Assembly: GCA_015232535.1 (NCBI GenBank) | Contig: JADFZM010000005.1 | Coordinates: forward strand, 1-49,452 | DNA length: 49,452 nt | From: Candidatus Omnitrophota bacterium | GTDB taxonomy: Bacteria > Omnitrophota > Gorgyraeia > Zapsychrales > Zapsychraceae | Direction: 5' to 3' | Shown here: positions 9,501 through 16,657 of the stretch, in pieces | How positions within the stretch are numbered: position 1 is the first letter of the stretch | Layout of the letters: each line of letters starts with the position of its first letter | The notes under the pieces: model-generated | The model's database searches: none | Told to the model about the DNA's origin: nothing | What the model saw: the letters and a program-made list of their open reading frames with translations, nothing else | Program-made: the position numbers and the translations under genes

Positions 9501-11836
9501 ATATTTTAGATGAAAAACCGAAATACTTATTTGAGCGGTCAGAAAAGTTATTATTGCAGGAAGATATAGTGCGGCTTTTTCAAGCCTATATGATTGCCGG
9601 ACAAATAATTGACAGAGTGCGGCAGGGCGGTAATTTAGAAAAAGACTTGGAATATTTTCTTGGCTTAAGAGATTCAGCTTATTATTTTGCTATGGATTTA
9701 TTAGCGGTTATGCTTGATTTGGATAATGAGGCCGTTGAGAAGTTTCTAAGCAGCCTTATAGAGAAGAAAATCGCAAGGGTTAAAAAAGAAGTTATCGAAG
9801 CGAATATAATTTTAGCGTCCCAATCACCTCGGAGAAAAGTCCTTTTAAAAGAAATGCTTATTGTTCGTGAATTTGAGGCGGCCGCTGCGGATATAGATGA
9901 GCATGTATCAGGAGTTTCAACGTATGAAGCGGCTATGCGTGCGATATCCGTTGAGAAAGCATTATCTGTTGCGCAACAAAGAAATGACGGAATCGTGATC
10001 GCGAGTGATACAACGATGTATGTGGAAGGAGATGTTTTGGGCAAGGTGGCGGATGATATAAGTTTTGACGATTATTTAACGGCGCTTGTCGGTTTTGAAA
10101 GAGATCCCGTTAAGGTTGTTTCAAGCGCGGTTGTTTTTGATATTGATAAGGCAACAGTAAGAATAGGCTATGAACAGGCATTTATCAAATTAAGAAACCC
10201 CGAAGAAAGCCTTACCAAGGATGAGTTGGATCTTTTAAGGAAGCTATCCTCTGAAGAGGAATATAAATATTTAAACGATGTCTTATCTTATGAGAATTGG
10301 AGAGTGAAAGATGTCCTTTATGCTTATTGGCAGAAAGGAAAACATAAAAATAAAGCGGGAGGTTTTGGGGTTCAGGATAGGGAATTCTTTCTTGCAGTCA
10401 GTAAGATGACAGGCAATCCTTTTGTTGTTGTGGGCTTTCCGACAAGAATACTGGCCGAATATCTGAAAGGCTCAAATATTATTGTTAGAGACAACTTTGA
10501 AGAGAGCGGAATTATTAGCATGTGGCCTTCTAAGGATGAGCAAGAAAGGATTGTTTCTGGATTATCCGACCGGGCTCAATTATCCAACCCTCCCGGCGGG
10601 ATCGATAAAAACGAGGTCAATATCACTTATACCGGCAAAGACTCCGCGATGTTCGCGGCAATCGAAAGCAGTGATTTTAGGAGGATTTTCCAAGAAGAAG
10701 TTAACGCGGGCAAGGCAAGTTTCGCCCTGATTATGCCGGATGGCTTAGGACAGTCTGAAGAAATAATCGAAGCTTTGAGCCGGGCAGGTTTTGATGCCAG
10801 TTACGGGCCGGTAATGTTTTTTTCTGAAAAGATGGCCGAGGAGTTCTACCAAGGACGGGAGGGAAATCCTTTGTTCGCGAAAATGGTTAAAAAGATTACC
10901 TCTAACGGAGTGGTTCCGCTTTTTGTTTACTCCCAATCCACCGGCACGGCTGACAGATTAAAAGAGGCAATTAACGAGCTTGGTATTCAGGCTCACAACG
11001 GAAAGGCCGATGTATTGATCCAAGCCGCGAGTTCGGTCGAAACAGCATTGAAAGAAGCGGAATTGATTTATGGCTTTATTGATAAGAAAATATCTCAAAG
11101 AAATAATGTAACCTTGACAAAAGACACTGAATCCCGGCTTATAAACGAATATATCCGCCGATTGCGTTCTTTTGTTTACGAATTGGATGAAGGACCCTGT
11201 TTATTTGATAAGGCCAATGCCATAGTAAGCCTGGGGGAAATAGGCTCGGCCGCGAAAGAAGCGGTGCCTGATTTGGTTAGTATAATCCTGGAAAGCAGTT
11301 CCTTTATTTTAAGAGCGCACGCTATTTCTACGCTGGGGAAAATTGGAGTTGCTTCGGAGGAAGTAAAAGAAGCCATATTGAAAGTTATCCAAGAGCACGG
11401 GTCGGACAGCTTAGGAGAAATTGCGATTGGTGTTTATATGGATTTACTAAGACGACCAAAACAGCCCCCATTAGACCAGGCGATGCTGGGGGCCTCTGAG
11501 GATGTTACGCTGATCGGCGCTCTTCAGGATAAAGTAATTTCTGTCCATGCCGCAAATGCGAAAGGATCCGATAAATCTGAAAGCAAGAAAGACGAGGCAA
11601 TGTTGACAGAGAATAAAAGTGTCGGCGGGATCGATATGAACGAGATAAATATCAAGCATAGCGGCAATGGGGCGGAGATTGAATTCTTTCCGCAAGGGCC
11701 GGGTAATATAATGCTTGATAATATCGAAGGGTTTAAACCGGTTATCATACATTTAACTCCGATCCAAAGCGTATTGCCGATTTTAGGATTGGAAGAGCCG
11801 AAAGAGGAAAAGGAGGAAATGCTGGCGGCGATATAA
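6506..11836 (+). CDS. Exported 1776-aa mosaic protein with DUF89-like, Maf-like, NDP-kinase-like and HEAT-like segments separated by D-x-[AS]-[MQ]-[LF] motifs
   Basis: Single long ORF; N-terminal signal peptide (CLLLTTFVSTAIIPNSYAQS); segment patterns and repeated hexapeptide read from the translation (see findings). Confidence 0.85.
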   Translation: MFINSQRKCFFSAIVRCLLLTTFVSTAIIPNSYAQSIDAISLPAAGAIVNPSGAFVPVLLRGLTVHPENPFRFDFIVDSGNTELNNDELKAESQRLVKYFLASMTIPKDDLWVNLSPYEKGRIIPDELGKTELGRDLLAQDYLLKQLTASLMYPENELGKKFWEKVYARAKEKFDVTDIPLDTFNKVWILPDSATVYENGKSVYVVESKLKVMLDEDYVAMANQKAVEESFVFEKEESSKESKNTMKQIIRDIILPEIEKEINTGKNFALLRQVYNSLILAKWYKETVKKSILTKVYVDKNKLSGVELEDKSFKEQIYARYMEAYKKGVYDYIREDYDLVKKQVIPRKYFSGGFKNSDVAMSATGDRRRISSSKIGEQFNLGIVVEPEGETDKSMLGDEGYLFEFFEGLGVLSEGLTDQQKRKEVINLLNPSPANPASEEEISQVIASDYFSGPYRKGDTENMERWDKDIQYMKGLFDRELQKIKAADGLNIDEDKARGTYSKLIDALISLKDSFGNSYYSGLTNVVSNRIVTRLTNFVLHGVSENQQGSEIFSSVASKANEIAREALKNSLFSQKLEQFLQSRDIEEKTHLLQEAIQIALFAAAPKVWFSDVNVQRNTGEAIEHVRALQKQALNIPLALNSVRRFIEEVLSPAKQKDVFKIVYFIDDNGDSIYHLHFIQAFLKENPNLRISVVAKSERVAIDTTVEDLDNELKSPEFSYLKSEVGKRLVLIREGPSYGGVDLRQSSREMNQALIECDVVVGVGQMVTETLNGIKKPAYHQSYVDSQVHREITGLPRGALYFYRVSPDAKYFVGYPVQKTLLAVATDKGEGPRNEEAAPREEVGYKAESPVEADGTDKSMLSISAPSLLFAPDLDDKVSPEQVEQIVQQVGIGGVEVAVIATIGLGLAAYINYWASRNMGRGLVKDLQDPELKKEIDRAQLSEPGEKDTSNTTRVNAAQLSPSLLEALRESVILGGKLEEQPLAIKLNDAGHSFPDIQHILDEKPKYLFERSEKLLLQEDIVRLFQAYMIAGQIIDRVRQGGNLEKDLEYFLGLRDSAYYFAMDLLAVMLDLDNEAVEKFLSSLIEKKIARVKKEVIEANIILASQSPRRKVLLKEMLIVREFEAAAADIDEHVSGVSTYEAAMRAISVEKALSVAQQRNDGIVIASDTTMYVEGDVLGKVADDISFDDYLTALVGFERDPVKVVSSAVVFDIDKATVRIGYEQAFIKLRNPEESLTKDELDLLRKLSSEEEYKYLNDVLSYENWRVKDVLYAYWQKGKHKNKAGGFGVQDREFFLAVSKMTGNPFVVVGFPTRILAEYLKGSNIIVRDNFEESGIISMWPSKDEQERIVSGLSDRAQLSNPPGGIDKNEVNITYTGKDSAMFAAIESSDFRRIFQEEVNAGKASFALIMPDGLGQSEEIIEALSRAGFDASYGPVMFFSEKMAEEFYQGREGNPLFAKMVKKITSNGVVPLFVYSQSTGTADRLKEAINELGIQAHNGKADVLIQAASSVETALKEAELIYGFIDKKISQRNNVTLTKDTESRLINEYIRRLRSFVYELDEGPCLFDKANAIVSLGEIGSAAKEAVPDLVSIILESSSFILRAHAISTLGKIGVASEEVKEAILKVIQEHGSDSLGEIAIGVYMDLLRRPKQPPLDQAMLGASEDVTLIGALQDKVISVHAANAKGSDKSESKKDEAMLTENKSVGGIDMNEINIKHSGNGAEIEFFPQGPGNIMLDNIEGFKPVIIHLTPIQSVLPILGLEEPKEEKEEMLAAI

Positions 11837-11967
11837 AAAAACAAGAAGTTAGGCAATGATGCAATGAGGCAAAGAAGTAAAGAAGGAAAGAAATACGGAA
11901 TAAAGGAAAAAAGTAATCAAATTATCAGAAGTATGTTTAAGCTCACATGGCGAAGGATTAGAATTAT

Positions 11968-11996
11968 TTGCAAAAACAGGAAAAATGTTTTATACT
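11968..11996 (+). promoter_or_regulatory. Predicted sigma70-type promoter TTGCAA-17 bp-TATACT
   Basis: TTGCAA 11968-11973, 17-nt spacer, TATACT 11991-11996, 56 nt before ATG 12052. Confidence 0.55.
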
Positions 11997-12051
11997 CACC
12001 TGTACCGAAATTAACTTTAATACCCACAATAATAGACAGGAGGATTACAGA

Positions 12052-12909
12052 ATGAAGAAATTTTTAACAATTTTGGCTGTGCTTACCGGAATAATTGTCC
12101 CGGTTATGGCTTCGGCCGCGGTCAATTTCGGAGATTATCGCTCTGAAACGTTGGCGACAAAGGCCTGGGGCGCTTTAGCGCAAGGTGATACTCAGGCGGT
12201 TTTGGCCTACACTAATAAATGCCTCGAGCTTTACGCAGAGCAGGCCAAGAAAATGCAGGACAGCCTTACCGATTATCCTAAAGGCGACAACGAGAAAGTT
12301 TTCAGCTATTGGGCTTTGAACGATGTGGCCACTTCCCTTTTTATCCAGGGAGAGGCTCTGCGCCGGGCAAATATGGAGGAAGAAGCCGTAGTTGCCTTCA
12401 AGAAAATCATAAGCGATTATTCTTACGGTCAATGCTGGGACAGTAACGGATGGTTTTGGAAGCCGGCCGAAGCGGCTAAAGAAAAGTTAGCCATGATTGA
12501 TTCCGGTTTATTTTTAGATTTCGGCGATTATAGCTCATCATTTATGGCCACCCAGGCGTGGAAGGCTTTTGAAGACAATAAGCTCGACGCCGTGTTAGCC
12601 TACACCAATAAAGTCATCGAGCTCTATGCCGAAAAAGCCAAGGAAATGCAAGCTTCATTGACGGAATATCCCTGGCAGTCGAGAGAGCAGATTTTTAAAT
12701 ACTGGGCCTTGAATGACGTCGGAACAAGCTATTACATACAGGGCGAGGCCTTGAAAAAAGCCGGCAAAATAGAAGACGCGAAAAAGGCATACAGCGAGCT
12801 TATAAAGAATTATTTCTACGCTCAATGCTGGGATCCGAAGGGATGGTTCTGGAAACCTTCCGAAGGCGCTCAGGAAGCTTTAGACGCTTTAGGAGAAGTT
12901 AAGAAATAA
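12052..12909 (+). CDS. Exported protein with two tandem Trp-rich TPR-like repeats (QCWDxxGWFWKP motif)
   Basis: Preferred start ATG 12052 after AGGAGG; signal peptide MKKFLTILAVLTGIIVPVMASAA; two approx 125-aa internal repeats. The ORF-track start at 11968 overlaps the predicted -35 element. Confidence 0.85.
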   Translation: MKKFLTILAVLTGIIVPVMASAAVNFGDYRSETLATKAWGALAQGDTQAVLAYTNKCLELYAEQAKKMQDSLTDYPKGDNEKVFSYWALNDVATSLFIQGEALRRANMEEEAVVAFKKIISDYSYGQCWDSNGWFWKPAEAAKEKLAMIDSGLFLDFGDYSSSFMATQAWKAFEDNKLDAVLAYTNKVIELYAEKAKEMQASLTEYPWQSREQIFKYWALNDVGTSYYIQGEALKKAGKIEDAKKAYSELIKNYFYAQCWDPKGWFWKPSEGAQEALDALGEVKK

Positions 12910-12911
12910 AT

Positions 12912-12940
12912 TTGACATCCGCAAACTTTTGGTCTAACAT
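12912..12940 (+). promoter_or_regulatory. Candidate promoter TTGACA-17 bp-TAACAT
   Basis: TTGACA 12912-12917, spacer 12918-12934, TAACAT 12935-12940; upstream of the 13025 gene. Confidence 0.45.
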
Positions 12941-12970
12941 CTTATCTTGCCGATGAGATGTTAGACCAAA
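12928..12970. repeat. 19-bp inverted repeat (one G-U/T-G position) with 5-nt loop
   Basis: TTTGGTCTAACATCTTATC-ttgcc-GATGAGATGTTAGACCAAA; no following T-tract. Confidence 0.85.
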
Positions 12971-13024
12971 TCTCTCCGAGCAGTTCTCCGTCAAATAAAA
13001 AGTTTATTATCGAAAGGCATTTTT

Positions 13025-13726
13025 ATGAGCAAATATTTTCTACTTGTTTTAATTTTTGTTTTATCGATAACCGGGTGCAAAGGGTTGAACGATAATACTG
13101 CAGGACAGTCAATTGATCCGGAAATAAAGGCTGAGGAAGAAGTTAGCGAATCATACGAAGAGCCGGCAATTGTATCCGAGGGGGAAGACACCCCGGCCGT
13201 GCAGGGCTTTAACTCTTTTTACGTTTATTCCGATAAGGGGGCGAGGACAAACCATTATATCCCATCCGGTTTCATGCCTAACGGAAACTGCCTAAGTTTT
13301 AACGATTCCTGGACCGAGGATTGCGCTCTCGGCTCCAGCTGTATCAAAATAGAATACGATGTCGCCTGTTCGAGGGCCGACGCTAAGTGGGCCGGCATTT
13401 ATTGGCTTAACCCTCCAAACAATTGGGGAAGCAGAAAAGGCGGGTTTAATTTGACCGGCGCTAAGAAGTTAACCTTTATGGCCAAAGGACAAAACGGAGG
13501 CGAGCAAATCCAGGAATTCACGATAGGCGGAATTGAAAGCACTTATCCGGATTCGGATAAAATCGTCATCGGCCCGGTAATATTGACTCCCGAGTGGAAA
13601 GAATATACTATCGACTTGAGCGGGAAAGACTTAAGCTACATCAGCGGAGGGTTTGCGTGGAGCACCAGCGAAGACGTAAATCCGGATGGCTGCACTTTCT
13701 ATTTAGATGAAATAAAATTTGAATAA
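13025..13726 (+). CDS. Lipoprotein with a beta-sandwich/carbohydrate-binding-like domain
   Basis: Lipobox SITGC; C-terminal pattern 'KKLTFMAKGQNGGEQIQEFTIGG...TPEWKEYTIDLSGKDLSYISGGFAW...FYLDEIKFE' typical of galactose-binding-like CBM folds. Confidence 0.65.
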   Translation: MSKYFLLVLIFVLSITGCKGLNDNTAGQSIDPEIKAEEEVSESYEEPAIVSEGEDTPAVQGFNSFYVYSDKGARTNHYIPSGFMPNGNCLSFNDSWTEDCALGSSCIKIEYDVACSRADAKWAGIYWLNPPNNWGSRKGGFNLTGAKKLTFMAKGQNGGEQIQEFTIGGIESTYPDSDKIVIGPVILTPEWKEYTIDLSGKDLSYISGGFAWSTSEDVNPDGCTFYLDEIKFE

Positions 13727-13765
13727 CTCATTTTCAGATAACAATTTATAAACCTATTAAAATAA

Positions 13766-13812
13766 GCCGCTTTGTTTGCCCTTTTGACTTTGGCAGGCAA
13801 AGCGGTTTTTTA
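13766..13812 (+). terminator. Rho-independent terminator
   Basis: CCGCTTTGTTTGCC...GGCAGGCAAAGCGG stem followed by TTTTTT. Confidence 0.85.
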
Positions 13813-14232
13813 TTTCTTAAAAAAAGTTTATAGGCTAAATAGGTGATTCCCCGGGATTGACTAAAGCCCGAGCATAGTTTTTGCGCGCAAATTTATCAAG
13901 GGGAACCATACTTCAATACGCAGGGAATTTACATCAAGTTGAAAGGCGAAGCACCTCTCAAAGATATCTTCAAAAGGGCCGTCGGTGCACAGGAAGGAGA
14001 AAAAAACGGGTACAAACGGGTAATGATAAATAGCCTTAAAGAATGCCGCCTAATTAAAGGGGTAGATGTTTGCAAAAAAAAGTAGAATTGTGCTTGTTTT
14101 GAGAAAAATACTTTGTTATATTCATAATAATTATTGAGAGTACTGGCAGTGGGGATTCCTGTCATCTAAAAAAGGGTATGATTTCACTCTTCTTCCGAGA
14201 GAGTAAATCATAGCTACCGATAAGGAGAGGAA

Positions 14233-15510
14233 ATGTCCAAGGCGTCAAAGCAAAGCATTATTTTGCTCATCTTCTTGTTATTTGTCAGTATCGCCTTCAG
14301 CGGGTACCTCGTTTTCGAAAAACAAAAGACAGAGCAGGACAAAAAGACAATAGAGCTGCAGCTTGAAAAGGTTAAGAAAACCGAAAAGGAAAAAGATGCC
14401 CAGATCAAGGACGCCAATGAAAAGCTTCTTTTAGCGCATGAAGAGCGCGCCAAGTTTGAAAAGGAGAACGCCGAGACTAAAGCCAAGGCCGGTGAGTGGG
14501 CAGCCAAGATGGATGAGATTACCAAAGACCGCGATAAATTGAAGGCAAGGATCGACGAGGTAAGCAAGGAACGGGACGATTTGGTTGGAAAAATGCAGGC
14601 GATGATAGCGGATGGCGGAATCGTTAAAGAGCCCTCCGATGGAACGCCTTTGTCCGATGATCTCAAGAATATGGGGGTCAGCCAAAGCGATGAATATTGG
14701 GCCTCTGTCCTGAAGGAAAAGGCATCTTTACAGGCAAAGCTCGACTCGATCAAAGAGGACCTTTCGAAAAAGACAATGGAAATAGTGGAGGTGAAGCAGG
14801 GCAATGCCGATATCTCTCTTGAAATGGACACCCTCGCGAGGAAGAAAGATGAACTGGTGCGCGAGATTAAACATAAAGAAGACATGATCAATAATCTGTC
14901 TTTGGAATTAGCCAGGACGAAAAATGATAAGAAATATATTGCCGATAGGATAATTTCCCTGAATCAGGAGAACGCTGATCTGCGTTCTTCGGTGAAGCAG
15001 CTTATTTCGACCAAAGGGGCTTTAGAGAAAACTATCGTCCAGGTAAAAGAAGATAAGATGAAATTAGAAAAGCGCCTCAGCGAGACCGACAGCCTTGTGC
15101 AGAATAAAATCGACGAAATATGGGCGATCAAAGAAAGCCTGGATAGGGCGTTTCAAAAGACAAGCTTGAACCCCACCTCCAGCATTAATCTTGAAAAAAT
15201 CGTTGTAAGCCAGAACCGGGGGGATGTTATAGAGGAAAATAAAGAAGAACCCACAGAATCATTTCCTCTCGGGGCGGAATCGGCTTTGCCCGGATTTAAT
15301 GGCAAAGTGGTCAGCGTTAACGAAGAAAATAATTTTGCGATAGTTGATATCGGTGAAGAAGCAGGGATAAAGATGGGGGATATTTTAAGCGTCTACAAAG
15401 GATCGAATTATACTGCCCGCCTGGAAGTCATACAAGTGAGAAAAGACATATCCGCGGCGGATATAAAAGAGCAGTGGTCTAAGATAAGCGTCGGCGATAC
15501 CGTAAAGTGA
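14233..15510 (+). CDS. Membrane-anchored coiled-coil protein with C-terminal beta-rich domain
   Basis: N-terminal TM (IILLIFLLFVSIAFSGYLVF), long heptad-like coiled coil, C-terminal 'FNGKVVSVNEENNFAIVDIGEEAGIKMGDILSVYKG'. Confidence 0.75.
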   Translation: MSKASKQSIILLIFLLFVSIAFSGYLVFEKQKTEQDKKTIELQLEKVKKTEKEKDAQIKDANEKLLLAHEERAKFEKENAETKAKAGEWAAKMDEITKDRDKLKARIDEVSKERDDLVGKMQAMIADGGIVKEPSDGTPLSDDLKNMGVSQSDEYWASVLKEKASLQAKLDSIKEDLSKKTMEIVEVKQGNADISLEMDTLARKKDELVREIKHKEDMINNLSLELARTKNDKKYIADRIISLNQENADLRSSVKQLISTKGALEKTIVQVKEDKMKLEKRLSETDSLVQNKIDEIWAIKESLDRAFQKTSLNPTSSINLEKIVVSQNRGDVIEENKEEPTESFPLGAESALPGFNGKVVSVNEENNFAIVDIGEEAGIKMGDILSVYKGSNYTARLEVIQVRKDISAADIKEQWSKISVGDTVK

Positions 15511-15514
15511 TTTC

Positions 15515-16531
15515 ATGACCGAAGAAAAAGCGAAGAAACGCATAAGCATAGAAGATGTGGCAGAGCGGGCAAAAGTTTCGATAACAACTGTTTCCCGCGT
15601 AATCAATAATGTCGCGACGGTCTCTCCTAAAAACCGCGCTCGGGTTGAAGAAGCGATCTCCGCCCTCAAATTCAAGCCTAATATCAGCGCCCAGCGCCTG
15701 GCGACCGGGGTCAACAATTCCGTCGGATTGGTTATGCCCGGCTATCCCGGCATATTCCATTCTTTTTACGCGATAGAGCTTATCCGCGGGGTGGGGCATG
15801 CCTGCGAAGCATTGCATCTTGATCTAGTTTTTCATATAACCAACGGTTTTAATCCGCTTAATACAAATAATGTCGGCGGGGTTATATTCGCTGATATCAT
15901 CGAGAACAGAAAGCAGGTAGAAAGCGCTTTATCTGTCGGGACGCCTTGCATGGTCATTAATAATAAGGCGGATGATATGGATGTTGATTATATCGCTATA
16001 GATAATGCCCTGGGGGGCAAAATAGCCGCGGATTACCTTATCAGCCTGGGGCATAAAAATATCGCTATTATTACCGGGAATTTAAGCACGCAAGCCGGGG
16101 CTTTTCGCCTTGCGGGTTTCAAGAAAGAGCTGGAGGCCAGGAAAATCCAATTGGCTCCGGAGAATATATATGAAGGGGATTATTCGAGGCGCTCGGCCCA
16201 TTCCGCCGCCGAGAAGTTATTTGCCTTGCCTAACCGCCCGACGGCGGTTTTTGCCTGCAGCGATGATATGGCGTTAGAGGCGATGACAGTCGCTATAGAA
16301 TTGGGTATAAAGATCCCGGATGAATTATCGATAGTCGGTTTTGACGACAGCCCGGCCTGCCTTTACAGCTCGATCGGATTAACCACCGTCAAACAGCCTT
16401 TGTTCGAAATGGCCGAACAGGCGGTAAAGATTTTGCATCAGATAGTAAACGAAAAACATAAAGGAAGAGCCAAAGAAATCCTGCCTCCAAAACTTATTAT
16501 CCGCGAGTCCTGTTCCGCTCCCAGAAGTTAA
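15515..16531 (+). CDS. LacI-family transcriptional regulator
   Basis: HTH 'ISIEDVAERAKVSITTVSRVINN' plus periplasmic-binding-like domain ('VGFDDSPACLYSSIGLTTVKQP'). Confidence 0.95.
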   Translation: MTEEKAKKRISIEDVAERAKVSITTVSRVINNVATVSPKNRARVEEAISALKFKPNISAQRLATGVNNSVGLVMPGYPGIFHSFYAIELIRGVGHACEALHLDLVFHITNGFNPLNTNNVGGVIFADIIENRKQVESALSVGTPCMVINNKADDMDVDYIAIDNALGGKIAADYLISLGHKNIAIITGNLSTQAGAFRLAGFKKELEARKIQLAPENIYEGDYSRRSAHSAAEKLFALPNRPTAVFACSDDMALEAMTVAIELGIKIPDELSIVGFDDSPACLYSSIGLTTVKQPLFEMAEQAVKILHQIVNEKHKGRAKEILPPKLIIRESCSAPRS

Positions 16532-16657
16532 TATTCGATAGATTCTTAATTCTTAAAATCACAAGATTACCGGCAAAGGACGCAGTTCTTGACAGAAGGA
16601 CATTTTCCAGCTATGTTTATTCTTCGACGATGTAAAGAAGTCATTGACTAAAAAAGT

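Noticed and set aside
11864-12055. 63-aa ORF upstream of the Trp-repeat protein, and the TTG start at 11968 in the ORF track
   Set aside because: Region contains a TTGCAA/TATACT promoter; ATG 12052 with AGGAGG and a signal peptide is a better start.
13929-14165. 78-aa minus-strand ORF
   Set aside because: No RBS or domain seen; overlaps a promoter-like region and the possible plus-strand remnant.
14214-14891. 225-aa minus-strand Ser/Phe-rich ORF
   Set aside because: Mirror of the Lys/Glu-rich coiled-coil gene; low-complexity antisense artefact.
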